Positions 19,126-26,659 of a stretch of DNA of 64,000 bases are shown piece by piece. Location: assembly GCF_001423105.1 (NCBI RefSeq), contig NZ_LMNV01000005.1, forward strand, positions 67,422-131,421. Direction: 5' to 3'. The notes beneath the pieces were generated by a model. It saw nothing but the letters and a program-made list of their open reading frames with translations, searched no databases and had not been told where the DNA came from. This stretch comes from Frondihabitans sp. Leaf304. GTDB taxonomy: Bacteria; Actinomycetota; Actinomycetes; Actinomycetales; Microbacteriaceae. A program made the translations under genes and the position numbers. Position 1 is the stretch's first letter. Every line of letters starts with the position of its first letter.

Positions 19126-19246
19126 GTGCTCTCCCTTATGGTTCCTGCGGCGTTGCGCCTATCTTGGCACGGGCTCCCCTGATAGGTCACAGGATGATGT
19201 CTGGGGGACGACTGAATCATCATGTCGCTGTGAAAGAATCGGACAC

Positions 19247-19786
19247 ATGTCTACGCACACCGCTGTCGCCACCATCACCACCACTCTCGGCCCCATCAAG
19301 GTCGATCTGTACGGCAACCACGCCCCCAAGACCGTCGCCAACTTCACCGGCCTCGCCACCGGCACCATCGAGTGGACTCACCCGAGCACGGGCAAGGTGT
19401 CGAAAGACAACCTCTACGACGGCGTCGTCTTCCACCGCATCATCCCCGACTTCATGATCCAGGGCGGCGACCCGCTCGGCCAGGGCACCGGCGGCCCCGG
19501 CTACAACTTCGACGACGAGATCCACCCCGAGCTCACCTTCAAGGAGCCCTACATCCTCGCCATGGCCAACGCGGGCACCCGCGGCGGCAAGGGCACCAAC
19601 GGCTCGCAGTTCTTCATCACCACCGTCGCGACCCCGTGGCTCCAGGGCAAGCACACCATCTTCGGCGTGGTCTCCGACCCCGAGTCGAAGAAGGTCGTCG
19701 ATGCCATCCAGGCCGTCGACACCGACGCGCGCGACAAGCCGCTGAAAGACGTCGTGATCGAGAGCGTCACGATCGACGAGGTCTGA
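19247..19786 (+). CDS. ppiA: Cyclophilin-type peptidyl-prolyl cis-trans isomerase
   Basis: A 179-aa cytoplasmic cyclophilin that catalyses proline isomerisation in folding proteins. The family motifs are FHRIIPDFMIQGGDP (about residues 65-79) with the catalytic arginine and phenylalanine, and NGSQFFIT (about 118-125). No signal peptide is present. The ATG at 19247 begins MSTHTAVATITTTLGPIKVDL, directly at the first beta-strand, and is better supported than the longer open frame from 19064. The gene has the same place as ppiA of mycobacteria. Confidence 0.95.
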   Translation: MSTHTAVATITTTLGPIKVDLYGNHAPKTVANFTGLATGTIEWTHPSTGKVSKDNLYDGVVFHRIIPDFMIQGGDPLGQGTGGPGYNFDDEIHPELTFKEPYILAMANAGTRGGKGTNGSQFFITTVATPWLQGKHTIFGVVSDPESKKVVDAIQAVDTDARDKPLKDVVIESVTIDEV

Positions 19787-19793
19787 CCCTTCG

Positions 19794-20639
19794 GTGACGA
19801 ACATCCCGCGCAACTCCGATAACTTCTGCTATCGCCACCCCGACCGGCAGAGCTTCATTCTCTGCCAGCGGTGCGGCCGGACGATCTGCACGCAGTGCCA
19901 GACACCGGCCGCGGTGGGAGTGCACTGCCCGGAGTGCGTCCGCGAGGCACGCGGCAACATGCCCAAGGTGAGGCCTCAGGTCGTCACCCGCATGAACAGC
20001 CTCGCTACCTCGGGCGGCCCTACGGCCACGTATGCGCTGATGGGGTTGTCGGTGCTCGGGTTCCTGGTGAGCCTCGTTCCGTCGGCCCAGGGCGCTCTGC
20101 TCTTCTATGGAGCCGGCGCTCTCACCGAACCGTGGCGGATGCTCACGGGCATCTTCGTCTACGGCGGTCTGAGTTCGATCATCCAGTTGGCCTTCAACGT
20201 CTACATGCTGTGGGCGTTCGGCCAGATGATCGAGCAGCAGCTCGGCCGGGTTCGCTACATCGGGCTCTACTTGCTCGGTGCTTTGGGCGCCGAGGTCGCG
20301 GCCTCCTTGTTCTTCCCGTATCAGCCCGTGTTGATTAGCGGAGCGGCCATGTTCGGCCTCTTCGGGGCGTTCTACGTGATTCTGCGGTCTCGCGGCGAGC
20401 AGGCGGTTCAGATTCTGGTGATCATCGCCCTCAACGTCGTCATTGGCATCTTCTTCGGTACTCCGTGGCAGAACTACATCGGTGCCGCCGCGATCGGGGC
20501 CCTGACGGCCCTGATCTACATGCGCACTCAGCACCGGTCGCAGGCGATGCAGCAACGCCTGCTTGCCGGTGGGCTGGCGGTCGCCCTGCTCGCGATCCTG
20601 CTGGTCCGTTCGGCGTCACTGGTCGGCCTGGCCGCCTAA
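19794..20639 (+). CDS. Rhomboid-family membrane protein lacking catalytic histidines
   Basis: A 281-aa protein. Residues 12-48 form a B-box-like zinc finger: CYRH..., CQRC, CTQC, HCPEC. A six-segment rhomboid core follows, with EPWRMLTG, AFNVYMLWAFG, the serine motif LISGAAMFGLFGAF (Ser182) and WQNYIGAAAIG. In active rhomboids such as GlpG, the last motif carries the catalytic histidine and the second a helper histidine four residues before the conserved asparagine. Here these positions are Tyr228 and Gln131, while Ser182 and Asn135 remain. I infer a proteolytically dead or altered rhomboid. It lies seven bases after ppiA. Confidence 0.85.
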   Translation: MTNIPRNSDNFCYRHPDRQSFILCQRCGRTICTQCQTPAAVGVHCPECVREARGNMPKVRPQVVTRMNSLATSGGPTATYALMGLSVLGFLVSLVPSAQGALLFYGAGALTEPWRMLTGIFVYGGLSSIIQLAFNVYMLWAFGQMIEQQLGRVRYIGLYLLGALGAEVAASLFFPYQPVLISGAAMFGLFGAFYVILRSRGEQAVQILVIIALNVVIGIFFGTPWQNYIGAAAIGALTALIYMRTQHRSQAMQQRLLAGGLAVALLAILLVRSASLVGLAA

Positions 20640-20651
20640 GTCGTCACGCGA

Positions 20652-20685
20652 AAACGCCCCGCTCCTCAATGAGAGCGGGGCGTTT
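20652..20685 (+). terminator. Rho-independent terminator after the rhomboid gene
   Basis: AAACGCCCCGCTC (20652-20664) pairs perfectly with GAGCGGGGCGTTT (20673-20685), an eight-base loop between, and CTTGTT follows. The A-rich 5' and T-rich 3' flanks make it usable from both strands. Confidence 0.88.
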
Positions 20686-20710
20686 CTTGTTCGCAGGCTG
20701 CTTGGCAGAG

Positions 20711-20755
20711 TTATCCACAGGTTCATCCACATTGGGGATAGTTACACCGGTGTAA
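20711..20755. promoter_or_regulatory. DnaA-box pair and adjacent 14-bp palindrome
   Basis: A perfect DnaA box TTATCCACA (20711-20719) and a near match TCATCCACA (20723-20731) lie in tandem 12 bases apart. Eleven bases further is the perfect palindrome TTACACCGGTGTAA (20742-20755). All sit in the convergent spacer between the rhomboid gene and crgA, 12 kb from oriC. Confidence 0.55.
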
Positions 20756-20868
20756 GACACCCCGTTATGAATGACAAGGATCCGGGCAAAACGGCGATCG
20801 CACCGGCCACAGGGCCGGCTTCGCGTCGGGCCGAACCCGGCCGAACTGGTCAGACTTTGGGCGGTAGG

Positions 20869-21132
20869 TCAGCGCCAGCGGGTCGTCATCAGGAAGCCGA
20901 TGAACATGATGCCGAAGCCGACGAGGATGTTCCAGGTGCCGAGCGACGGCACGGGGTAGACGGTCTGGCTGACGTAGTAGACGATGATCCAGGCGAGACC
21001 GAGCAGCATGAAGCCGAACATGACGGGCTTGAACCAGACGGCATTCGGCTGGTTGGCGTTCGACTGGGAGTCGGTTGCGGTCGCGCCGGCGGCTCGCGAG
21101 GTGCTCGCGGTGGTCTTCTTCTCTCTGGCCAT
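20869..21132 (-). CDS. crgA: Cell division protein CrgA
   Basis: An 87-aa two-pass membrane protein that helps place and assemble the divisome and recruits penicillin-binding proteins in mycobacteria and Streptomyces. A hydrophilic N terminus of about 30 residues precedes two hydrophobic segments: WFKPVMFGFMLLGLAWIIVYY (about 33-53) and WNILVGFGIMFIGFLMTTRWR (about 67-87). VWFKPVM and the terminal TRWR are family hallmarks. It lies near the pkn/pbpA/rodA block, as in other Actinobacteria. Confidence 0.95.
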   Translation of the reverse strand: MAREKKTTASTSRAAGATATDSQSNANQPNAVWFKPVMFGFMLLGLAWIIVYYVSQTVYPVPSLGTWNILVGFGIMFIGFLMTTRWR

Positions 21133-21204
21133 GGGCAGAAGTGTACCGGTAGGGGGTCTGTGGATAGCCTCTGCGTTGCAACTTCGCGCCCGTAGAATCG
21201 GGGC

Positions 21205-21978
21205 ATGTCCGATTTAGAAGCGCCCGCCGCCAGCAGACGCGCCCGTCGCCGTTCGCAGCGGCGCCGCACGTCGGTGATCGGTGTCTTGGGCGAGGTGCTC
21301 ATCACCATGGGCGTCGTCGTGCTCCTCTTCATCGTCTGGCAGCAGTGGTTCAACGACATCGTCGTCGCGCAGGGCACTCGCGATCAGGCGTCCAAGATCA
21401 GCGAGCAGCTGCACGACGCGGCACCGCCGGTCGGGTCGAACAACGTCACGTTCGACAGCAGCAAGCCCAAGGTGACTCCGAAGCCAGCCGACGGCGTTGA
21501 CTTCGGCGTGCTCTACGTGCCTCGCTTCGGCTCCGACTACCGCGTACCTCTCGCCGGGGGCACGGGCACGGCGCAGACCCTCGACAAGGGCGATGCCGGG
21601 CATTACGACTCCTCGCAGATGCCGGGTGCCGTGGGCAACTTCGCGATCGCCGGCCACCGGACGACGCACGGGGCGCCCTTCGCCAATATCGCGGAGCTCA
21701 AAGTGGGCGATCACTTCTACGTGCAGACGAAGACCGGCTACTACACCTACACGTTCCGCAATCTGCAATACGTGCAGCCCACTCAGATTCAGGTTCTGCA
21801 GCAGGTTCCCGACGCACCGAAGGTCGACACGACGTCGGGCGATCGACTCATCACGCTGACGAGCTGCAATCCGAAGTTCAGCGCGGCCGAGCGAATCATC
21901 GCCTACGGTGTCTTCGACTCCTGGCGGCCCTTCTCGGCCGGCGCCCCGTCTGAGATCAAGTCGCTGGTGAAGGGCTGA
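21205..21978 (+). CDS. Class E sortase
   Basis: A 257-aa membrane-anchored transpeptidase that attaches LPxTG-like (often LAxTG) surface proteins to peptidoglycan. A basic N terminus and one membrane helix (VLGEVLITMGVVVLLFIVW, about residues 27-45) put the catalytic domain outside. The catalytic triad is visible: histidine in AGHRTTHG (about 150), cysteine in LTSCNPKF (about 222) and arginine in AAERIIAYG (about 232). Substrate proteins were not found in this window. A 53-aa membrane protein and trpG follow closely, so the three may form one transcript. Confidence 0.93.
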   Translation: MSDLEAPAASRRARRRSQRRRTSVIGVLGEVLITMGVVVLLFIVWQQWFNDIVVAQGTRDQASKISEQLHDAAPPVGSNNVTFDSSKPKVTPKPADGVDFGVLYVPRFGSDYRVPLAGGTGTAQTLDKGDAGHYDSSQMPGAVGNFAIAGHRTTHGAPFANIAELKVGDHFYVQTKTGYYTYTFRNLQYVQPTQIQVLQQVPDAPKVDTTSGDRLITLTSCNPKFSAAERIIAYGVFDSWRPFSAGAPSEIKSLVKG

Positions 21979-21981
21979 CGC

Positions 21982-22143
21982 ATGTATTCCGCACTCTGGC
22001 GCGTTCTCCCCGGCCCCTGGTGGGTTCGCGTTCTCATCCTCCTCGTGCTCCTCGCCGCGATTCTCTACGCCTTGGTCACCTGGGCATTCCCGTACGCCGA
22101 CTCGTTCATCGATTCGCCTGAAGTGACAGTGGGTTCTTCATGA
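21982..22143 (+). CDS. Small single-pass membrane protein (53 aa)
   Basis: This 53-codon frame starts with ATG three bases after the sortase stop and ends in an ATGA overlap with trpG. It encodes MYSALWRVLPGPWWVRVL, then a hydrophobic segment (ILLVLLAAILYALVTWAF) and a short acidic exterior tail. The tight fit on both sides and the coding-like third-position GC support a real gene. The function is unknown; the sortase neighbour suggests an envelope role. Confidence 0.75.
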   Translation: MYSALWRVLPGPWWVRVLILLVLLAAILYALVTWAFPYADSFIDSPEVTVGSS

Positions 22144-22778
22144 CGCGCATTCTCGTCATCGACAACTACGACAGTTTCGTCTACACGCTGAACGGCTACC
22201 TGCACCAGCTCGGGGCCGAAACAGACGTCGTGCGCAACGACTCGTTCACAGCGGGGGAGGCCGCTGCGCGTATTGCCGAGTACGACGGTGTTCTGCTGTC
22301 ACCCGGCCCGGGCACTCCTGCCGCCGCCGGCGTGTCCGTCGACGTCGTCCACGCCGCTCTCGCGGTCGACAAGCCTCTTCTCGGCGTTTGCCTCGGCCAC
22401 CAGGCGATTGCAGAGGCCATGGGTGCGACCGTCACCCACGCCGAAGAGCTGATGCACGGCAAGACGTCGAGGGTCGAGCACGACGACAGCTCGTTCTACG
22501 ACAACGTGCCCCAGCCGTTCCTGGCGACGCGATACCACTCGCTCGCCGTCGTCGACTCCACCGTGCCCCAGGTGCTCGAGGTCACGTCCCGCACCACCGG
22601 CGGCGTCATCATGGGCCTGCGGCATCGCGACGCGCCCGTGTTCGGCGTGCAGTTCCACCCCGAGTCGGTGCTCACCGAGGGTGGCTACAGCATGGTCGGC
22701 AACTGGCTCTCGGTGGCCGGGCTTCCGTCTGCCGTCGAGGCCGCGAAGGGCTTGAGCCCGCTCGTCAACCTGGGGTAG
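22140..22778 (+). CDS. trpG: Anthranilate/aminodeoxychorismate synthase glutamine amidotransferase subunit
   Basis: A 212-aa class I glutamine amidotransferase that supplies ammonia to the TrpE or PabB partner for tryptophan or folate synthesis. It begins MTRILVIDNYDSFVYTL. The nucleophile cysteine lies in GVCLGHQAI (about residue 82) and the catalytic His-Glu pair in QFHPESVLTEGG (about 175). The oxyanion region is SPGPGTP. The partner subunit is not in the window, so trpG and pabA cannot be separated. The place next to pknB matches trpG of Mycobacterium (Rv0013). Confidence 0.93.
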   Translation: MTRILVIDNYDSFVYTLNGYLHQLGAETDVVRNDSFTAGEAAARIAEYDGVLLSPGPGTPAAAGVSVDVVHAALAVDKPLLGVCLGHQAIAEAMGATVTHAEELMHGKTSRVEHDDSSFYDNVPQPFLATRYHSLAVVDSTVPQVLEVTSRTTGGVIMGLRHRDAPVFGVQFHPESVLTEGGYSMVGNWLSVAGLPSAVEAAKGLSPLVNLG

Positions 22779-22804
22779 CTCGGCCGGCTGGGCTTGGCCG
22801 AGCT
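22777..22804 (+). terminator. Hairpin at the trpG stop codon
   Basis: AGCTCGGCC (22777-22785) pairs perfectly with GGCCGAGCT (22796-22804); the left arm overlaps the TAG stop. There is no clear T-run. Confidence 0.45.
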
Positions 22805-22818
22805 CGGGTGTGACTCGG

Positions 22819-22894
22819 GCCCGCGAGGCTGGCCCATGCTCGCGAGGCCGTTCCACGCCCGCGAGGCTAGCCCATGCCCGCGAGACCGGCTCAG
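22819..22894. repeat. 38-bp tandem duplication
   Basis: Two adjacent 38-bp units (22819-22856 and 22857-22894) begin GCCCGCGAGGCT and share CCCATGC and CGCGAG. They are imperfect and lie in the spacer between the trpG and pknB 3' ends. No gene was seen here. Confidence 0.75.
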
Positions 22895-23037
22895 ACACGT
22901 CTCTTCGGCACACACCCGCACGATCGGCTCACGCCCGTGACCTAGGCGGCGGGTTCAGGCCGGCTGGGCGGGTCTGCGCCTAACAGGGGGTTTAGGCCAA
23001 GGCGCCAGCCGAGCAACCGAGCCTCAGACGCCCGGTA

Positions 23038-24750
23038 CTACGAGCCGCTGCAGATCGTCAGCGTGATCGTGGAGCCCTGCGGCTGCTCGCCGACCGGGAG
23101 GTCTTGGGTCTTGACCACGTTGCCGGTGCAGGTGCCGTCGGCGACGGTCTTCACCTGGAGGCCGAGCGTGTTGAGCGTCGACATGGCGTCGGCGACAGGT
23201 TTGCCCGTCACGTCGGGAACGGCGACGGTGCCGCTCGAGACGACGAGGTCGATCGTGCTGCCGACGTCGACGCTAGTACCCGACTCGGGCGTCGTCTGGA
23301 TTACGTTGCCCGCGGGTACCGTCGGGCTGTCTTGCTGGCTGACGGAGCCCTGCTGAAGGCCGAGACCGGTGATTTCTGACCAGGCGTCGTCGGTCGACTT
23401 GCCCGAGACGTCAGGCACATTCACCGACGCGGGGCCGGACGACACATAGACACTGATGGTCTCGTCTTTGGCGACGTTGGTGCCCGCCACCGGCGAGGTC
23501 TTGATGATGTCGCCTTCGTCGACCGAGTCGCTGGCGATGTCGTTGCGGTCGGGAACGAGGCCGAGCTTGGTGAGCTCGGCAGCCCCAGCGTCGTACGACT
23601 CGGAGGAGATGATCGGCACCTCGACGCCGGCGTTGGTGGGGAGCTCGACCGGCGAGAGACGGCCGACCCAGACGACGACGGCCACGACGATGATGACGAC
23701 GAGCACGATGCCCGCCCAGATCCACGCGACCGGAGGCCTGGTCTGGGTGCGGGAGGGCCGATTCGCGTCGGTGCTGTCGAGCTCTTTGAGAGCCGCCTCG
23801 GAGCCGACGGCGGCGCGCGGATTGACTCCGAATAGCGTGGTGTCGGGGGAGGTGACATCGACGTGCTGTCGGCGGGCCGGAAGGTGACCGGCACCTGCGT
23901 CGACGACGTCGTTACGGAACTCGGCAGCGCTCTGAAACCGGTCGAAGCGGTTCTTCGCCAGGGCGTGCAGGGTGACGGCATCGAGAGCGGGCGACACGGC
24001 CGGGTTGATGACGCTCGGCGGCACGGGCGGTTCGCTGACGTGCTGGTACGCGACGGCGACGGGGGAGTCTCCCCGGAACGGCGGCCGCCCCGTCAGGAGC
24101 TCGAAGAGGAGTACTCCGGTGGAGTAGAGGTCGGAGCGGGCGTCGACGGTCTCGCCGCGGGCCTGCTCGGGACTGAAGTATTGGGCGGTGCCGAGAATTG
24201 CGGTGGTCTGCGCGACCGTGGCCGCCGAGTCGGAGACGGCTCGGGCGATACCGAAATCCATCACCTTGACCTGGCCGGTGTGGGTCAGCATCACGTTGCC
24301 GGGCTTGATGTCGCGGTGGACAACGCCGGCCCGGTGCGAGTATTCGAGCGCGGTCAGGATGCCCTCGGTGACGCGGACGGCCTCTTTGGGGTCGAGTGGG
24401 CCTTCGGCGACGATGTCTTTGAGGAGTCGACCCTCGACGTACTCCATGACGATGTAGGGCACGAGAACCGTGTTGCCCATGGAGTCGCGGGTCTGCTCTT
24501 CACCGGCGTCGAAGACGCGCACGATGGTCGGGTGGGCCATGCGGGCCGCAGCCTGGGCCTCTTGCCGGAAGCGAGTGCGGAAGGCGGGATCGGAGGCGAG
24601 CTGCGACTTCATCAGCTTGATCGCCACCTGGCGGCCGAGCCTGCTGTCGGTGCCCATGTAGACGTTGGCCATACCGCCGTGACCGATCAGGTGACCGATC
24701 TGGTACCGGTTGGCGAGGAGGCTGATCCCCTCGGTCACGCCTTCAGCCAC
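23038..24750 (-). CDS. pknB: Ser/Thr protein kinase PknB with PASTA domains
   Basis: A 570-aa transmembrane kinase that senses peptidoglycan fragments and phosphorylates division and cell-wall proteins. The kinase domain has the glycine loop GHGGMANV, the catalytic HRDIKPGN, DFG and the activation segment GTAQYFSPEQ. One membrane helix (about residues 341-362) leads to three extracellular PASTA repeats starting at about 370, 445 and 508. The third has two cysteines (DGTCTGNVV, LTICSGS) that could form a disulfide. The frame is open to 24771, but the GTG at 24750 has GGGAGG seven bases upstream and is preferred. It is the last gene of the operon. Confidence 0.96.
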   Translation of the reverse strand: MAEGVTEGISLLANRYQIGHLIGHGGMANVYMGTDSRLGRQVAIKLMKSQLASDPAFRTRFRQEAQAAARMAHPTIVRVFDAGEEQTRDSMGNTVLVPYIVMEYVEGRLLKDIVAEGPLDPKEAVRVTEGILTALEYSHRAGVVHRDIKPGNVMLTHTGQVKVMDFGIARAVSDSAATVAQTTAILGTAQYFSPEQARGETVDARSDLYSTGVLLFELLTGRPPFRGDSPVAVAYQHVSEPPVPPSVINPAVSPALDAVTLHALAKNRFDRFQSAAEFRNDVVDAGAGHLPARRQHVDVTSPDTTLFGVNPRAAVGSEAALKELDSTDANRPSRTQTRPPVAWIWAGIVLVVIIVVAVVVWVGRLSPVELPTNAGVEVPIISSESYDAGAAELTKLGLVPDRNDIASDSVDEGDIIKTSPVAGTNVAKDETISVYVSSGPASVNVPDVSGKSTDDAWSEITGLGLQQGSVSQQDSPTVPAGNVIQTTPESGTSVDVGSTIDLVVSSGTVAVPDVTGKPVADAMSTLNTLGLQVKTVADGTCTGNVVKTQDLPVGEQPQGSTITLTICSGS

Positions 24751-24850
24751 GAATTGCCCTCCCACTGCCACGGTCCCGACCAGTCTACCTGGGCGGGACC
24801 GTGTGAGTCGGAGCCGGTGCGCGTCACGGCCGATCGAGACCGGAGTGAGA

Positions 24851-26659
24851 TCAGGGGGTGCCGGGGTCGTCAGCCGGCGTTGAGGGGCCTGCCGGGGGTG
24901 TCGTCTCCGCAGTGCTTTCGTTCACAGTGATCGAGACGCCCGCCGACGAAGGCGAGGTCACCGACGAACCGCACTTGGCCTGATAGGTGAACGTGAGGGT
25001 GCCCACGTCAGACGACTGCACGGTCACGCTTGTCGCGTTGGCGCCGACGGTGTTCTTCGTCTTGCCGGCCAAGTCGGTTCCGCCCGAGATCGAATAGGTA
25101 AAGCCGGTGACCGAGTATCCGGCGGGGCAGCCCGTGTAGGTCGGGATCGTGACGACCGCTTGCCCAGTTGCCTCGGAGCCGCTGTTGTCGATCGCGGTCG
25201 GCGCAGCCGTGGGAGCACCGGGATCACCGGCGGTCGGAGCGGCCGTGTAGGCGTAGAGCACGATCTCTTCGGTCTTCTTGACGAGCCCCGTCGGCGACAC
25301 GCGGTACACCTGGTTCTCTTGCGCGGCCGTGGGTGCCGGCGATGAGTCGGGTGAGATCGTCGTCTGGAAGCCGAGGCGTCCGAGAGACGCCTGCACCTCG
25401 TCGACGTTCTTGCCGGTGTAGTCGGCGCCGTTGATCACTGCGCTGTCGGCGACCGGGGTCTCGCTCGGCGTCGGGGAGGGTTTCGGCGTCGACGACTTGG
25501 TCGTCGCGGGCTTCGAGGTCTCGATCGTCTGCGGCTTGTCGCCGTTGGTCAGCGAGAAGGCGGCGAAAGCGATGCCACCCACGACGACGATGATGCCGAG
25601 CACAATAAGGGGCCAGAACCAGGCGCTGCGCTTCTTCTTCTCGGGCTCGTCTCCGTCGACGGTGTCGTTGAGACCGGTGGACGAGGATCCTAGGCCCAGC
25701 GTGGCTGCCGTCGGAGGTGCCTGGCGCTCGGGCGCCGGCATCATCCTGGTCGCAGCGTCTTGCGCCGCGAAGACCTGCGTCGCAGCATCGCCGTTGCCTC
25801 CGACGCCGAGCATCGGCACGGCCGCGGTGGCTGCCGCGACGTCGCCCCGACGCAGAGCGCGCGCCGCTTGGGCCAGCGCGGAGGCCGATGCGGGTCGCTC
25901 GGCGGGCTTCTTGGCGATGCACGAGTAGACGAGCTTGCGCACGGCCTCGGGGATGGTGCTCGGGAGATCGGGCGGCGTCTCGTTGATCTGCGCCATCGCG
26001 ATGGCGACCTGCGATTCGCCGGTGAAGGGTCGCCGGCCGGCGAGGGCCTCGTACGCCACGATTCCGAGCGAGTAGATGTCGGTCGAGGGGGAGGCGGGGT
26101 GGCCCGACGCCTGCTCGGGCGAAAGATATTGCACCGTGCCCATGACCTGGCCGGTGGCCGTGAGGGGCACCTGGTCGGCGATCCGCGCGATACCGAAGTC
26201 GGTGATCTTGACGCGGCCGTCGGGGGTGACGAGCAGGTTGCCGGGTTTGATGTCGCGGTGGACGAGGCCCGCCGCGTGGGCAGCCTGAAGCGCCGACGCC
26301 GTTTGGGCGACGATGTCGAGCACCTTGTCGGTCGGGAGCACGCGGTCGCGCTCGAGCACGGTCGACATGGCTTCGCCGGGCACCAGCTCCATGACGAGGT
26401 AGGCGCTGCCCTCTTCTTCGCCGTAGTCGAAGACGTTGGCGATGCCCTCGTGGTTGACGAGAGCGGCGTGACGCGCTTCGGCGCGGAAGCGTTCGAGGAA
26501 CCCGGGGTCGCCCAGGTACTCGTCTTTCAAGATCTTGATCGCGACGGTACGACCGATGACGAGGTCGGTGGCTTGCCACACTTCGCCCATGCCGCCGATC
26601 GCGACACGGGACGACAGCTCGTAGCGTCCGCCGAGAGTGAGTCCGCTGTATGGCCTCAT
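24851..26659 (-). CDS. pknA: Ser/Thr protein kinase PknA-like, with extracellular sensor region
   Basis: A 602-aa kinase. The catalytic domain shows AIGGMGEVW, HRDIKPGN, DFGIA and GTVQYLSPEQ in the first 190 residues. A linker rich in Ala/Pro leads to a membrane helix near residue 345 (FWPLIVLGIIVVVGGIAFAAF). The exterior part has a Thr/Pro stalk, one PASTA-like repeat (GADYTGKNVDEVQASLGRLG...), a spacer, and a second beta-rich domain with two cysteines (YTGCPAGYS and TYQAKCGSS). M. tuberculosis PknA lacks such an ectodomain. Translation is coupled to pbpA by an ATGA overlap. Confidence 0.93.
   Translation of the reverse strand: MRPYSGLTLGGRYELSSRVAIGGMGEVWQATDLVIGRTVAIKILKDEYLGDPGFLERFRAEARHAALVNHEGIANVFDYGEEEGSAYLVMELVPGEAMSTVLERDRVLPTDKVLDIVAQTASALQAAHAAGLVHRDIKPGNLLVTPDGRVKITDFGIARIADQVPLTATGQVMGTVQYLSPEQASGHPASPSTDIYSLGIVAYEALAGRRPFTGESQVAIAMAQINETPPDLPSTIPEAVRKLVYSCIAKKPAERPASASALAQAARALRRGDVAAATAAVPMLGVGGNGDAATQVFAAQDAATRMMPAPERQAPPTAATLGLGSSSTGLNDTVDGDEPEKKKRSAWFWPLIVLGIIVVVGGIAFAAFSLTNGDKPQTIETSKPATTKSSTPKPSPTPSETPVADSAVINGADYTGKNVDEVQASLGRLGFQTTISPDSSPAPTAAQENQVYRVSPTGLVKKTEEIVLYAYTAAPTAGDPGAPTAAPTAIDNSGSEATGQAVVTIPTYTGCPAGYSVTGFTYSISGGTDLAGKTKNTVGANATSVTVQSSDVGTLTFTYQAKCGSSVTSPSSAGVSITVNESTAETTPPAGPSTPADDPGTP

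Noticed and set aside
20767-21195. Open frame starting MNDKDPGKT after the 14-bp palindrome
   Set aside because: It is antisense to crgA for most of its length and the product is compositionally biased.
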